From assembly GCF_020510625.1 (NCBI RefSeq), contig NZ_CP075191.1, positions 1,712,001 to 1,776,000 on the forward strand: a stretch of DNA of 64,000 nucleotides. Reading direction: 5' to 3'. Of this stretch, positions 45,584 through 55,102 are shown piece after piece; the first letter of the stretch is position 1, and each line of letters starts with the position of its first letter. Made by a program: the position numbers and the translations under genes. Source of the stretch: Ferribacterium limneticum. GTDB lineage: Bacteria; Pseudomonadota; Gammaproteobacteria; Burkholderiales; Rhodocyclaceae. Under the pieces are notes generated by a model. The model made no database searches. It was not told the DNA's origin and was given only the letters and a program-made list of their open reading frames with translations.

Positions 45584-46411
45584 CTACAAATTGAGCGGAT
45601 GGGCCGGTGCCTCTGCATCCCACAAGCGCCGGCGCAGGAAGTGGGCGATCTCGGCGAGCGCCGGCCGGTGGTGGGCCAGTGTGGCGTGATTGATGCCGGC
45701 GAAGCGCACGACCTGGGTCGGCACGCCGGCGGCGATCAGGGCGGCGGCGTATTTCTCGGCCTCGTTGTGCAGGACGTCGCATTCGGCAGTAACGATCAGC
45801 GCGGGCGGCAGGCCGGCCTGCCGCACCGAGGCCAGCGGCGAGGCGTAGGGGTGCAGGCGCAGGCGCGACTGTGGCAGGTACTGGCGGTAGCAGTCGGCAC
45901 AGGTCGCGGCGCTGAGGTCGGAGTTCAGGCGGGCACCGTCGCCGAGCCGGGTCATGCTCGGGTCGAGCATCGGCCCGACCAGGGCCTGGGCAGCAATGGC
46001 CGGGCCGTTGCGGTCGCGGGCGATCAGCGTCAGGGCGGCGGCCAGATTGCCGCCGGCATCGTCGCCGGCCACGGCCAGCCGCTCCGGGTCGCAGCCCAGA
46101 TCGGCGGCGTGTACGGCGGCCCACAGCGCCGCGGCATGGGCATCTTCGGGCGCGGCCGGGAAGGGGCGGGCCGGAGCCAGGGCGTAATCGACGGCGACGA
46201 CCAGGGCCGGCGTCTGTTCGGCGATGAAAGCGGCCGGCGTATCGGCGTCATCGAGGCTGCCACCGACGAAGCCGCCGCCGTGGAAATAGAGGACGACGGG
46301 CAGCACGACCCGCGCCCTGCTGGGCCGGTAGAGGCGCAGGGCGAGCCGGCCGGCCGGGCCGGCAATGCTCAGGTCGTGCTGCAGGTGGGTCGTCGAGGTG
46401 CTGGTTTGCAT
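45584..46411 (-). CDS. Alpha/beta hydrolase (HSL-like) with aspartate at the nucleophile position
   Basis: A 275-residue alpha/beta hydrolase of the hormone-sensitive lipase/acetyl esterase type. HGGG at 44-47 forms the oxyanion hole, and D212 (AECDVL) and H242 (GINHATL) match the acid and histidine of the triad. The usual GDSAGG, however, reads GDDAGG, so D118 replaces the nucleophilic serine. It may be inactive, use an aspartate nucleophile as dehalogenases and epoxide hydrolases do, or belong to a variant subfamily. It begins the RND operon and faces the LysR gene, suggesting a role in the same response. Confidence 0.82.
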   Translation of the reverse strand: MQTSTSTTHLQHDLSIAGPAGRLALRLYRPSRARVVLPVVLYFHGGGFVGGSLDDADTPAAFIAEQTPALVVAVDYALAPARPFPAAPEDAHAAALWAAVHAADLGCDPERLAVAGDDAGGNLAAALTLIARDRNGPAIAAQALVGPMLDPSMTRLGDGARLNSDLSAATCADCYRQYLPQSRLRLHPYASPLASVRQAGLPPALIVTAECDVLHNEAEKYAAALIAAGVPTQVVRFAGINHATLAHHRPALAEIAHFLRRRLWDAEAPAHPLNL

Positions 46412-46463
46412 TGCATCCGGGGCAGGTGTCCCTGCCGTTAATTGGGATGGAGCTATTCTCTGT

Positions 46464-46524
46464 ATTGTTTGTGGCTGGATAAATACGTTAATTTAGACAA
46501 TACTATTCAGCAGAAACAAACAAT
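46464..46524. promoter_or_regulatory. Inverted repeat in the LysR/hydrolase intergenic region
   Basis: ATTGTTTG (46464-46471) and CAAACAAT (46517-46524) form an inverted pair about 53 nt apart, around an AT-rich core. Placed between divergent genes, it is a candidate binding region for the LysR regulator, which usually uses T-N11-A sites and DNA bending. The region is also where the two promoters must be. Confidence 0.35.
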
Positions 46525-46548
46525 CGTAGTGCCTCAGGAGGATGAGCG

Positions 46549-47556
46549 ATGGACCGTTTTCAAGCCATGCAAGTGTTCACCCGGGTGGTGGATGCCAACA
46601 GCTTTACCCGTGCTGCCGACATGCTCGGCTTGCCGCGTGCAACGGTGACGACCATCATCCAGAACCTTGAAGCCCTCTTGCAGGTGCGCCTGCTCAACCG
46701 GACAACGCGGCGCATCAGCCTGACCCCGGACGGTGCTGCCTACTACGAGCATTGCGCCCGCATCCTCGGCGAAGTGGAAGAAACCGAGTCTTCATTTCGC
46801 GACGTGGCGGCTGGGCCGAAGGGACGGCTGCGCATCGACGTTCCATCTCCGATTGGTCGTCTGGTGCTGATTCCCCGGCTGTGCGAGTTCCGGGCGCGCT
46901 ATCCGGAGGTCGAATTGGTCATCGGCATGGGCGACCGCATGGTCGACCTGGTGCGCGAAGCCGTCGATTGCGTCATCCGGGCCGGCGATCTGCAGGATTC
47001 GACGCTGGTTGCGCGGCGGATTGGGGCCATCAAGCTGATTACCTGCGCGACGCCGGACTATCTCGAACGTTACGGTGTGCCGCGTAGCATCGACGACCTG
47101 CAGCAGCATGTCGCGGTGCACTATTTCTCGCATCGCACTGGGCGTAATTTCGACTGGGATTTCATTGTCGATAGTCAATCGGTGCCCTACAAGATGCAGG
47201 GCACCGTTTCGGTCAACGACATGGATGCTTACATTGCCTGCGCCTTGCAGGGCATGGGCATGATTCAGCCGGCGCGCTTCTCGGTACTGCCATATCTCGA
47301 ATCGGGCGCCCTGGTTGAGGTGCTGCCCGAACTGGCACCGTCACCAATGCCGATTTCAGTGGCCTACATGCAGAACCGCCACCTGTCCCCCAAGGTGCGC
47401 GCTTTCGTTGATTGGGTGGCTGAATTATTCGGCGCCTGTCCGCTGCTTGGCGGGGGCGACAACGGCAATGGCGAGTGCGGCTACACCCCGAAAGCTGGCT
47501 ACAACACACTGCGCGAAGAGATCGCCTTCCAGAACGTTCTGGAGCAGACAGGATAG
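46549..47556 (+). CDS. LysR-family transcriptional regulator
   Basis: A 335-residue LysR protein. The N-terminal helix-turn-helix is canonical: MDRFQAMQVFTRVVDANSFTRAADMLGLPRATVTTIIQNLEALLQVRLLNRTTRRISLTPDG. The substrate-binding domain follows (about 90-295). About 35 extra residues rich in glycine at the C terminus are unusual. GGAGGATGAGCG precedes the ATG. It is divergent from the hydrolase and RND genes and most likely regulates them; the inducer is unknown. Confidence 0.92.
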   Translation: MDRFQAMQVFTRVVDANSFTRAADMLGLPRATVTTIIQNLEALLQVRLLNRTTRRISLTPDGAAYYEHCARILGEVEETESSFRDVAAGPKGRLRIDVPSPIGRLVLIPRLCEFRARYPEVELVIGMGDRMVDLVREAVDCVIRAGDLQDSTLVARRIGAIKLITCATPDYLERYGVPRSIDDLQQHVAVHYFSHRTGRNFDWDFIVDSQSVPYKMQGTVSVNDMDAYIACALQGMGMIQPARFSVLPYLESGALVEVLPELAPSPMPISVAYMQNRHLSPKVRAFVDWVAELFGACPLLGGGDNGNGECGYTPKAGYNTLREEIAFQNVLEQTG

Positions 47557-47624
47557 GGAGAGGGATGCCGGCAGGCCATTTATCTGAGATCGGTCAAAGC
47601 CGCCGTCCAGCCACCTTGTGCGAT

Positions 47625-48512
47625 TGAATCGCCCCGGCTTTTCTAGACACTCTGTAGCCGGATGAAATACTGACTTTCAAACTCTACCGGAGAAACGTCG
47701 TTTGCATAGCCGTGACGACGTTTCGGGTTGTAGAACATCTCGATGTAATCGAAGATTTCACGTCGGCCCTCTTCCTGGTCAAGATAGGTTTTACGGCGAA
47801 CTCGTTCCCGCTTGAGTAGCTGGAAGAAGCTCTCGGTCACCGCGTTGTCGTAGCAGTTTCCGCGTCGGCTCATGCTGGGAACCAAGCCATGGGCTTTCAG
47901 GAAGGCTTGCCAGTCATGGCTGCTGTATTGACATCCTTGGTCGGAATGGACGATGACGGGAGTCGATGGATTGCGCCGCCACACTGCCATCAGCAAGGCA
48001 TTGATCGCCAACTCGCTATCGATGCGCGACCGCATTGACCAACCGATCACCTGGCGGGAGAACAGATCCAGCACCACGGCCAGATACAGCCAGCCTTCGT
48101 GGGTCCGGATATAGGTGATATCCGTCACCCAAACCTGATTCGGCGCTTCAACGTCGAAATTCTGCGCCAACCGATTCTCGGCCACGACCGCCGGCTTGCC
48201 GTAGTGGCCTGCTCGACGACGATAGCCCACCTGGGCTCGTAGTCCTTCCTGTTTCATCAGGCGATAGACCCGATGCTTGCCGCACCGCTCGCCAAGATCA
48301 CGCAGGTCATGGGCAATCTTGCGATAGCCATAGACCCCTCCGCTTTCCAGCCAGGATTGCTTGATCAGGCCGCGCAACCGCTGATCATCCTTCTGACGAG
48401 GCGATGTGGGGTCGGCTTTCCAGGCGTAATAGCCGCTCGGATGAACCATCATCATGTGGCATAGCCGACGAACTGGGTATTGTGCTTCGTGCGCCCATTG
48501 GGCTAATTGCAA
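47625..48512 (-). mobile_element. 5'-truncated IS3-family insertion sequence
   Basis: The left end begins TGAATCGCCCCGGCTTTTCT at 47625, a sequence of the kind seen at IS3-family ends, just beyond the transposase stop. The second gene of the element (OrfB) is complete or nearly so, but no OrfA, no frameshift signal and no matching right inverted repeat are found before 48665. The element is therefore truncated on its upstream side and cannot move by itself. The DNA from 48513 to 48664 is AT-rich and I see no gene there. Confidence 0.8.
47643..48512 (-). CDS. IS3-family transposase OrfB
   Basis: A 289-residue DDE transposase subunit. The N terminus ANYPVRR-like (QYPVRRLCHMMMVHPSGYYAWK) and GVYGYRKIAHDLRDLG motifs belong to the HTH_21 region. 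The catalytic triad is D in WVTDITYI, D in HSDQGCQYSS and E in NAVTESFFQLLKRE. OrfB is normally produced as a frameshift fusion with OrfA, which is missing here; the nominal TTG start at 48512 probably just marks the truncation point. Likely non-functional for transposition. Confidence 0.85.
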   Translation of the reverse strand: MQLAQWAHEAQYPVRRLCHMMMVHPSGYYAWKADPTSPRQKDDQRLRGLIKQSWLESGGVYGYRKIAHDLRDLGERCGKHRVYRLMKQEGLRAQVGYRRRAGHYGKPAVVAENRLAQNFDVEAPNQVWVTDITYIRTHEGWLYLAVVLDLFSRQVIGWSMRSRIDSELAINALLMAVWRRNPSTPVIVHSDQGCQYSSHDWQAFLKAHGLVPSMSRRGNCYDNAVTESFFQLLKRERVRRKTYLDQEEGRREIFDYIEMFYNPKRRHGYANDVSPVEFESQYFIRLQSV

Positions 48513-48664
48513 TTAATTAACCCAGCCAACGGCACCTCTTTAGGGAGCGAATTCTTCCAATTGATAAGCGCTTCTTCAATAGCGTTCATTGATAACTGCT
48601 CTTTTTGGCATTGCCTAAAAACGTTCGCTGAAACATGGTGGCGGATCGCTGTAGCCCAACTACA

Positions 48665-51600
48665 CTAAATCCTCAGCCGCGAATAGCCAACCCCACCGCC
48701 TTTTTCTACCCGAATCTGCGCCGGAATCCGCTCTTTCATGCCTTCGACGTGGCTGATGACACCGATCATCTTGCCGCTGGCGTTGAGTGTCTCGAGGGCG
48801 TTGAGGGCGATCTCCAGGGTGTCGGCGTCGAGGGTGCCGAAGCCTTCGTCGAGGAAGAGCGAATCGATGCTGGTCTTGTGGCTGACCAGGTCGGAGAGGG
48901 CGAGGGCAAGGGCCAGGCTGACCAGGAAGCTTTCGCCGCCGGAGAGGGTGCGGGTGTCGCGGGCGACTTCGCCTTGCCAGCTGTCGACGATATCGAGTTC
49001 GAGTTCGCCGGTGGTTTTGCGGCGCAGCAGGTAGCGTCCGTGCAGGCGGGCGAGGTGGCTGTTGGCGAGGTGGAGCAGGTGGTCGAGGGTCAGGCCCTGG
49101 GCGAACTTGCGGAATTTGTCGCCTTTGGCCGAGCCGATCAGGCTGTCGAGGCGTTGCCAGAGGTCGGATTCGGTTGTCTGCGCGGCGATATCCTTGAACA
49201 GCGCTTGCTGGCTTTGCCGGGCTTGTTCGTCGCGGGTGAGCAGGGCGCGCTGGGCGCCGAGTTGCTCGCTGAGTTCGCGGCGGCTGGTTTCCAGTTGGGC
49301 GAGGAGGTCGTCGAGTTCTGGGAGAGGGGGGATTGACCCATCCCCACCCCGGCCCTCCCCTTGAAGGGGAGGGGGCAAGGCTGGCGATAGAGCGAAGGGG
49401 TTTTCTCCTCCCCTTTCAAGGGGGAGGCCGGGTGGGGGATGGGGCGAATCCGGCGGGCTGCTTTGCAGACGGGCCAGCTTTTCGCTGGTGGCTTTAAGTA
49501 CCGCCTCGGCTTGTTGTTTGGCGAGTTGCCGGGCTTCCTTCAATTGCAGCAGGCGCTGGCGTTCTTCGGGGGGCAGCATTGCCGCAGCGTAGGCGGCAAG
49601 ATCAGCGAAGGGGCTGGCGGCGAGGGCGGTCTGCCAGGTGGTCGAAGCTTCGGCCACAGCCTTCTTCTGTTGTGCGAGGTTGGTTTCGAGTTGTGTTTGG
49701 CGGCCTTGCCGGGTGGCGAGCTGCTGCGTCAGGTCGGCAATGGTTTCGGTGCAGCGGGTGAGGGCAGCTGCCGGGTCGTCGGTGGCCTCGTCCTGTATTG
49801 GCTCTTGCCCTGTGGCCGGGCGTTCTGCGGCCAGTGTTTTCCAGCGTTCCAGCCACTGCGCTGCCTGCGTCTGTGCGGCATCAAAGCGATCCTGCTGTTT
49901 GATCAGGATTTCGGACAGTTCGTGGCGGCGTTTCTGGGTTTGCTGCCAGTTCAGCCATTCGCTATCGCGCTCCTGCAGCCAGATGGCGGGTTCGGCCGGG
50001 ATCTCGTAACCAACTTCGGTCAGCGTGGCCGCCAGCCGGCTGTCGAGTTCGGCCTGTTCCTGAACCAGTGTTTGCGCCGCTTTGGCCATTTCTGCCTGGC
50101 GAAGCTGGGCGGCTTGCGCCGTCTGTTGCAACAGCTTTTGCTGGTTGCCGGCGTTGAGCAGGGCTTGGGCGGCTTCGGTGGCAGTCTTGCGGGCGGCACT
50201 CAACGCCTGCTCGCCCTGGTCGGCGGCTTTCATCCGCTCGGTGAGTTTGGCGAGTGCCTGTTCGGCAGTGTTGCGCGCAGTGGCCAGGGTTTGGGCTTCC
50301 TGCCAGGCGTCGACTGCGAGCGGCGCTTCGCCGCTCAGGCTGGCGAGGAGTTCAGTCCATTCGGCCTGGGCGCGGGCGATGTCCTGTGTTGTCCGGGTTT
50401 GCTGGGCCAGCCATTCCTTTTGCGTGGCCTGAGTTGCCGCCTGTTCGGCTTTGGCTTGCTGGCCTTTCTGGACCAGCGCTTCGAGCGCGGCCTGTTTTTC
50501 CTTGAGCGCCGTTTCAGTGGCGGAAACGTCGAGCACGGCGTAGTCGGCAATCGCCGGGTGTTCGTGCGCGCCGCACAGCGGGCAGGCCTCGCCCGGCTGC
50601 AGTTGGCGGCGATGCGTTTCCAGGCTCTGGATGCGGCGTTCCTGCTCGAGCAGCTTCTGCTTGTCGGCGACCTGGGCGGCGAGTTCCTTGTGCTGGTCGC
50701 GCAGGGCGCCCAGCGCCTTTTCCTGGGCCTCGATCTTCTGTTCGCCTTGCTGCACTTGCATGGCCTGCGTTGTTTGCTGCACGGCCAGTTCGCGGCGGCG
50801 TTGGGCGAGGGATTCGAGTTGCTGCCAGCGGTTGAGGCCGGCCTGCTCGCGCTGCCAGTGCTGGCGCAGCTCGGCCAGCGTCTGTCCGGCCAGGCGTTGG
50901 TTCTGCTCGGCCTGGGTTTTTTCCAGTGCGGCGTCGGCAGTTGTTTTGGCCTTTTCGGCGCTGGCAACTGCGCTGGCTTGTGCGGCGCTCTGGCGGGCGG
51001 TTTCGGCGATTTCCTGTTCGAGCTTCTGCTGGGCTTGGTGCTGGGCGGCGAGGTCGCGGTTCAGCTTGGCCCGCTGTTCGAACTGCTGGCGCCAGACGCC
51101 GAGGCGTTCGCCGAGCTGGGCGCGTTGCGGCTGGGCGGCGCAGAAGTCGTCGAGTTGTTTGGCTTCGCGCTGGCTTTGTTGCTGGGCTTGCCGGGCCTGT
51201 GCGGCGACTTGGGCGCTGAGTCGGCTGGTGGAGTGGTGCTGGGCGAGTTGTTCGGTCTGCAGTTTTTCGCGGTCGGCGTGCAGGGCCTTGAGTTCGTTTT
51301 CGGTTTGTTGGCAGGCGGTGCTTGCCTGTTGCCATTGCAGGTGCAGCGGTTTCAGGGTTTCGGCCGGTTCACTGTCGGCCAATTTCTTCAATTCCGGTGC
51401 CGCCGCAGTCAGTGCCGCATCGGCTTCCTGTTGCTTGCTTTCGGCGGTTTTGACTTCCTGTTCGCCTTGCGCCAGATCGAGACGCCACTGGCGCTGGGTC
51501 TGGGTTTGCTGGTGGCGGCGCTGGATGTCGGTGAGTTGGGTGTCGAGACGGCCGGCTTCTAGTTGCATGGCAGTGCGTTGCTCGTCGCTCAGCAGTTCCA

Positions 51601-52237
51601 TGCCGTCGGCGCGGGCTTTCAACTGGTCGAGCTGGCTCTTGGCATCGCGGGCCTGTTCGAAAACCTTGCGCGAAATTTCGCCATAGATTTCGGTGCCGGT
51701 CAGTTCTTCGAGCAATTCGGCCCGTTCGTTGGCGCTGGCGTTCAGAAAGGCCGCGAAGCCGCCCTGGGCAAGCAGCATGGACTTGGTGAAGCGTGGGAAG
51801 TCGAGGCCGGTGATTTCGGCGATTCGCTTCAGCTTGTCGTTGGTCTGCGTGCTGAGGATGGTGCCGTCGCCATTGGCGGCAACTGAGGCCAGTTCAACCT
51901 TGGGCGCCTGCAGCGCACCGTCGATCTTGTCGCGAGCCCGGCGCTGGCTCCAGAAGGCGCGATAGACGGCGCCCTTCACTTCAAATTCGACCTCGGCCAG
52001 GCAATCGGCGGTGTGCCGCGTCATGATGTCGTTGTCGGTGGCCGAGATGGTCTTCAGGCGCGGCGTCTGGTGGTAGAGGGCGAGACAGATGCCGTCGAGC
52101 AGCGTCGATTTGCCGGCGCCAGTCGGGCCGGTGATGGCGAACAGGCAGTTGTCGGTGAAGGGCGGCTTGGTGAAGTCGATGGTCCATTCGCCCTTCAGCG
52201 AATTGAGGTTCTTCAGGCGCAGGGTGAGGATTTTCAT
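48665..52237 (-). CDS. sbcC: Nuclease SbcCD subunit C, with an in-frame repeat insertion
   Basis: A 1190-residue SMC-like ATPase of the Mre11-Rad50 type that opens DNA hairpins and ends with SbcD. Walker A is [14 protein letters not shown] near residue 35. Long coiled coils flank the zinc hook [12 protein letters not shown] near residue 550. The signature LSGGESF and Walker [13 protein letters not shown] are intact. Residues about 931-967 ([12 protein letters not shown] to [10 protein letters not shown]) are the translation of a GC-rich palindromic element within the second coil, close to the ATPase head. It is likely still functional because frame and catalytic motifs are kept. Confidence 0.93.
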   Translation of the reverse strand: MKILTLRLKNLNSLKGEWTIDFTKPPFTDNCLFAITGPTGAGKSTLLDGICLALYHQTPRLKTISATDNDIMTRHTADCLAEVEFEVKGAVYRAFWSQRRARDKIDGALQAPKVELASVAANGDGTILSTQTNDKLKRIAEITGLDFPRFTKSMLLAQGGFAAFLNASANERAELLEELTGTEIYGEISRKVFEQARDAKSQLDQLKARADGMELLSDEQRTAMQLEAGRLDTQLTDIQRRHQQTQTQRQWRLDLAQGEQEVKTAESKQQEADAALTAAAPELKKLADSEPAETLKPLHLQWQQASTACQQTENELKALHADREKLQTEQLAQHHSTSRLSAQVAAQARQAQQQSQREAKQLDDFCAAQPQRAQLGERLGVWRQQFEQRAKLNRDLAAQHQAQQKLEQEIAETARQSAAQASAVASAEKAKTTADAALEKTQAEQNQRLAGQTLAELRQHWQREQAGLNRWQQLESLAQRRRELAVQQTTQAMQVQQGEQKIEAQEKALGALRDQHKELAAQVADKQKLLEQERRIQSLETHRRQLQPGEACPLCGAHEHPAIADYAVLDVSATETALKEKQAALEALVQKGQQAKAEQAATQATQKEWLAQQTRTTQDIARAQAEWTELLASLSGEAPLAVDAWQEAQTLATARNTAEQALAKLTERMKAADQGEQALSAARKTATEAAQALLNAGNQQKLLQQTAQAAQLRQAEMAKAAQTLVQEQAELDSRLAATLTEVGYEIPAEPAIWLQERDSEWLNWQQTQKRRHELSEILIKQQDRFDAAQTQAAQWLERWKTLAAERPATGQEPIQDEATDDPAAALTRCTETIADLTQQLATRQGRQTQLETNLAQQKKAVAEASTTWQTALAASPFADLAAYAAAMLPPEERQRLLQLKEARQLAKQQAEAVLKATSEKLARLQSSPPDSPHPPPGLPLERGGENPFALSPALPPPLQGEGRGGDGSIPPLPELDDLLAQLETSRRELSEQLGAQRALLTRDEQARQSQQALFKDIAAQTTESDLWQRLDSLIGSAKGDKFRKFAQGLTLDHLLHLANSHLARLHGRYLLRRKTTGELELDIVDSWQGEVARDTRTLSGGESFLVSLALALALSDLVSHKTSIDSLFLDEGFGTLDADTLEIALNALETLNASGKMIGVISHVEGMKERIPAQIRVEKGGGVGYSRLRI
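49337..49444. repeat. Two-armed GC-rich palindromic repeat (copy 2), inside sbcC
   Basis: Arms CCCATCCCCACCCCGGCCCT with TCCCCTTGAAGGGGAGGG and, after about 32 nt, TCCCCTTTCAAGGGGGAG followed by GCCGGGTGGGGGATGGGG form an inverted pair. Each arm repeats the sequence of copy 1 upstream of gcvP, but here the GATGGGG blocks point outward while in copy 1 they face inward. The insertion keeps the sbcC frame open. Confidence 0.88.
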
Positions 52238-52262
52238 ACGGCTGCCCCGGCTGTTTTTTTCA

Positions 52263-52326
52263 CCGTCATTCCCGCGTAGTCGGGAATCCAGGTGCTTTCT
52301 GGATTCCCGACGGCGCGGGAATGACG
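52263..52326. repeat. ATTCCCGCG inverted repeat (copy 1)
   Basis: A near-perfect 64-nt palindrome lies between sbcC and sbcD: CGTCATTCCCGCG and CGGGAATCCAG at the left, CTGGATTCCCG and CGCGGGAATGACG at the right. A second, less perfect copy lies at 57181-57249. It is the type of dispersed intergenic repeat common in proteobacterial genomes. In the sbcD-sbcC mRNA it would form a long hairpin. Confidence 0.85.
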
Positions 52327-52349
52327 CTGTGTGGAGGTCTGGCGGGCTC

Positions 52350-53594
52350 TCATGCTGCGTCCTCGGTCAAGCTGGCAACGACGGCGCGGTAGCGTTGGTT
52401 CAAGGCGTGCTGCAGTTCGTCGCTGAGTGCTTCCTGTTGCAGCCGGCGGGCGAAGACATCGTGCGGGCTGAGTTCGTCCAGCATTTCTCTGGCCTCGGCC
52501 GTCAGGCTGGCGACCGCGTTGCCGCGCTGGCGACGGATGCGCAGCACCTCGACCGGCCAGCCTTCAGTCAGCGCTTCGATGCGGGCCGGCAGGTCGGCCA
52601 GGTAATCGTCTTCGGCGACGGTGACTTCCAGCCAGGCCGGGCGTTCGCGGGTACCTTCGGCGGCCGCGGCACCGATGGCGCCGGCCAGGGTGTCGAGATT
52701 GCCGCTGACGGCGACCAGGCTTTGAAAGCGCGGCACTGGCAGGACGGTGACGGCTTTGAGGCCATCAAAATCGAGATCGACGAGCAGCATTTCCTTGGTT
52801 TGCTTGGCTTCGTCGAAACCAAGCGGGATGGGCGAGCCGCAGTAGCGGATGTGTTCCAGGCCGCCGACTTTCTGCGGCCGGTGGATATGGCCGAGGGCAA
52901 TGTAGGCGGCTGGCGGGAAGGCGGCGGTCGGGAAGGCTTCGAGCGCACCGACGTAGATTTCACGCACCGATTCGCTGGTACTGGCACCGACGGTGGTCAG
53001 GTGGCCGGTGGCGATGATGGGTAGTTGGCGGCCGAAATTCGAGCCGAGTTCGGCGGCGAGGGTGGTCTGGCGTTCGACGGCGGCCGCGAAAACGGCGCTG
53101 TAATGTTCCTGGATGGCTGTTTGCAGCGACAGCTGTTTGTCTTCGGCGCTTTGGCCGGCCAGGCTTTGCAGGACGTCGCGCGGACGAACGAAGGGAATGG
53201 CGCAGACGATGCAGCCGGGGTCGCCCTTGCGTTGCGGCAGGACGATGACTTGCGTCGCAGGGTCGGCGTGCGTTGCGGCGATCACCGTGGTGCCCAGATG
53301 GGCGAGGAGTTCACGGCTTTCGCCCAGCGTGGCCGGCGAATCGTGGTTGCCGCCGAGCACCAGTAGCGGCACGCCGGCCTTGTAAAGTTGGCCGACCAGC
53401 TGGTTGTACAACTCGCGGGCGTAGCTGGGCGGCGTGCCGGTGTCGAAGATGTCGCCGGCGATCAGCACGGCATCCACCGCCTGCGTTTCCACTTGTTCGA
53501 GCAGCCAGACGATCAGCGCCTGATGCTCGGCCTGCCGGCTCTTGCCCATGAAGTGCTGGCCGAGGTGCCAGTCGGAGGTGTGGAGGAGGCGCAT
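52350..53594 (-). CDS. sbcD: Nuclease SbcCD subunit D
   Basis: A 414-residue Mre11-type phosphoesterase. The metal motifs are [31 protein letters not shown], and the histidines in ATGHLTTVG and ALGHIHRPQ. The capping domain and C-terminal part (Asp/Glu-rich) are present. It precedes sbcC on the same strand, separated by 112 nt that contain a palindromic repeat, so the two genes are probably still one operon. Confidence 0.95.
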   Translation of the reverse strand: MRLLHTSDWHLGQHFMGKSRQAEHQALIVWLLEQVETQAVDAVLIAGDIFDTGTPPSYARELYNQLVGQLYKAGVPLLVLGGNHDSPATLGESRELLAHLGTTVIAATHADPATQVIVLPQRKGDPGCIVCAIPFVRPRDVLQSLAGQSAEDKQLSLQTAIQEHYSAVFAAAVERQTTLAAELGSNFGRQLPIIATGHLTTVGASTSESVREIYVGALEAFPTAAFPPAAYIALGHIHRPQKVGGLEHIRYCGSPIPLGFDEAKQTKEMLLVDLDFDGLKAVTVLPVPRFQSLVAVSGNLDTLAGAIGAAAAEGTRERPAWLEVTVAEDDYLADLPARIEALTEGWPVEVLRIRRQRGNAVASLTAEAREMLDELSPHDVFARRLQQEALSDELQHALNQRYRAVVASLTEDAA

Positions 53595-53686
53595 GCTGTG
53601 AGGCTGAATGGGAAAGGGCGAAGTTTAAACGGCAATGCCCCCGTGCTGCAGCCGGCGTTGTCCGCCTTCTCCCGGCCGGCACCGTC

Positions 53687-54550
53687 TCAAGTACTCGTTG
53701 TTGTGCCCGAACTGGCGACGTAGCGCTCGCTGACGAATTTCTCGATTTCCTGCAGGAAGCTGTCGCCCTTGTAGCTGCCGGCCAGCTCGCGCGCCTTGCC
53801 GAGGAATTCGTCTTCGCCGATCCCGGCTGCCTTGGCCAGGCCGAGCCAGATGGATTGCGGGAAGGTCGTGGTGGCGGATTCCGGCATGCTCAGGCCGGCT
53901 TCCTGCCAGCGCTGTTTCAATTTGTCGGGGACTTCCCCGGCCAGTTCCTTTTCGAATTGCGCCATGGCGGCCTGGTCCTTTTGCAGTTGTTGGGCTTCGC
54001 TGAGCGGTGCTTCGCTCGCGGCCGGCGTCAGCTTGGCCATGGCCTGCGCGATGTCGACTTCGCGCTGCGCGTCTTCCATGCTCATCGGCGTTTTCCAGCC
54101 TTCGCTCTGGACAGCCTGGATCAGGCGGACGTAGGGCGTCAGATTGGTCATGCCTTCCTTGTTGGCGGCGCGTGCAGCGTGCATTTCGCTCTTGATCTGC
54201 GCGAGGAGCGCCGCGTTTTCCGGCAGTAGGGGCAGGTTGCCGAGGCCGGGCGTGGCGCTGCTGCTGCCGCTGATGCCCTGGTTGGCCTCGAGCCGGGCCT
54301 TGGCTTCGTCGAGGATGTCCTGTGGGAAAACCCGGTTCAGCTCGGCTAGGGCGTCCTGGCGGATGGATTCGGGGACGGCGATTCGGTTTTCTCCGGCAGC
54401 CGCCAGGCGGGCCTCGTTCGAGATGCTCACCGTCGTGCTTTCGCTGCTCGTCGTGCCGGCCGTACTTGCCGTGCCCTGGCTGCTTGCCGCGCTGCGCACG
54501 GCGCTGGTGGCGCCGGCGGCGTAAAAAGATGTGATGGCCGTGATGCTCAT
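53687..54550 (-). CDS. Protein of unknown function with serine/threonine-rich N terminus
   Basis: A 287-residue protein beginning MSITAITSFYAAGATSAVRS, followed by a Ser/Thr/Ala-rich stretch (about 20-48) and then ESTTVSISNEARLAAAGENR, a pattern also seen in FlgM-like and other flagellar or secreted proteins. The remaining 220 residues are helical and soluble (FPQSIWLGLAKAAGIGEDEFLGKARELAG). GGGAGGACAACA precedes the ATG, so the gene is likely real. There is no Sec signal peptide; a type I/III-like export or a cytoplasmic role are both possible. No family recognised. Confidence 0.7.
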   Translation of the reverse strand: MSITAITSFYAAGATSAVRSAASSQGTASTAGTTSSESTTVSISNEARLAAAGENRIAVPESIRQDALAELNRVFPQDILDEAKARLEANQGISGSSSATPGLGNLPLLPENAALLAQIKSEMHAARAANKEGMTNLTPYVRLIQAVQSEGWKTPMSMEDAQREVDIAQAMAKLTPAASEAPLSEAQQLQKDQAAMAQFEKELAGEVPDKLKQRWQEAGLSMPESATTTFPQSIWLGLAKAAGIGEDEFLGKARELAGSYKGDSFLQEIEKFVSERYVASSGTTTST

Positions 54551-55102
54551 TGTTGTCCTCCCGCGAAATGTTCGGTTCCTGGCGGATGGCAGTTGCAATA
54601 TCGATGCCATGCCGCAAATAAAATCCGGATTTCGGCGCCGGGCCTGCGCCGGCAAGGATTTTCAGGCGCCGTGCCGGGTTGGTCCGGAGGCGGAAAATGC
54701 GGCAATTTTTGCGGTCGACCGGAAAAAAGTCCGGGTTTTCGCGGTGAGGGCGCCTGTCGTTCCGTTGCAACGGCCGCCGGAAAAAAGCGCACGCCGAACG
54801 GCACGGCCTGGTCATCGTCTCGGTGGCGGCGCTGGCCGATTACACGCGGCGGGTCGAGGTGTAGGAAGCTGCCTACGATTTGTCGCTTGTCATGCAAACC
54901 CCTCCCAATCTTCCCTGAGAAGGGGGGGAGGGGTTTCTTCGAAGATTGTCGCGAAGGCGACAAGGTGGCGTTCAGTGGTGCCGGCAATCACGGGTAAATC
55001 GGGGTCTTCCGCGATTCCTGCGGGTGGCATCGCTTTTGCGTCCAGGTTGTCATTGTCTTTTCTGCAGTCTGTTGGCCGGCATCTCTATCGAGGAAAAACC
55101 GA
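54551..55102 (+). other. Intergenic region with a possible gene remnant and a hairpin
   Basis: This 552-nt stretch holds no gene I can support. A short frame at 54748-54864 ends HGLVIVSVAALADYTRRVEV, whose tail looks protein-like, perhaps the end of a decayed gene. At 54896-54936 AAACCCCTCCC and GGGAGGGGTTT arms form a terminator-like hairpin. Frames of 134-191 codons on the plus strand lack start signals and protein-like composition. Confidence 0.4.

Noticed and set aside
46442-46648. A short plus-strand frame before the LysR gene
   Set aside because: It overlaps the regulatory region and the true LysR start and has no protein-like features.
49439-51562. A 707-codon frame antisense to sbcC
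   Set aside because: It is leucine/glycine-rich because it reads the reverse of Q/A/E-rich coiled-coil codons; sbcC is clear on the other strand.
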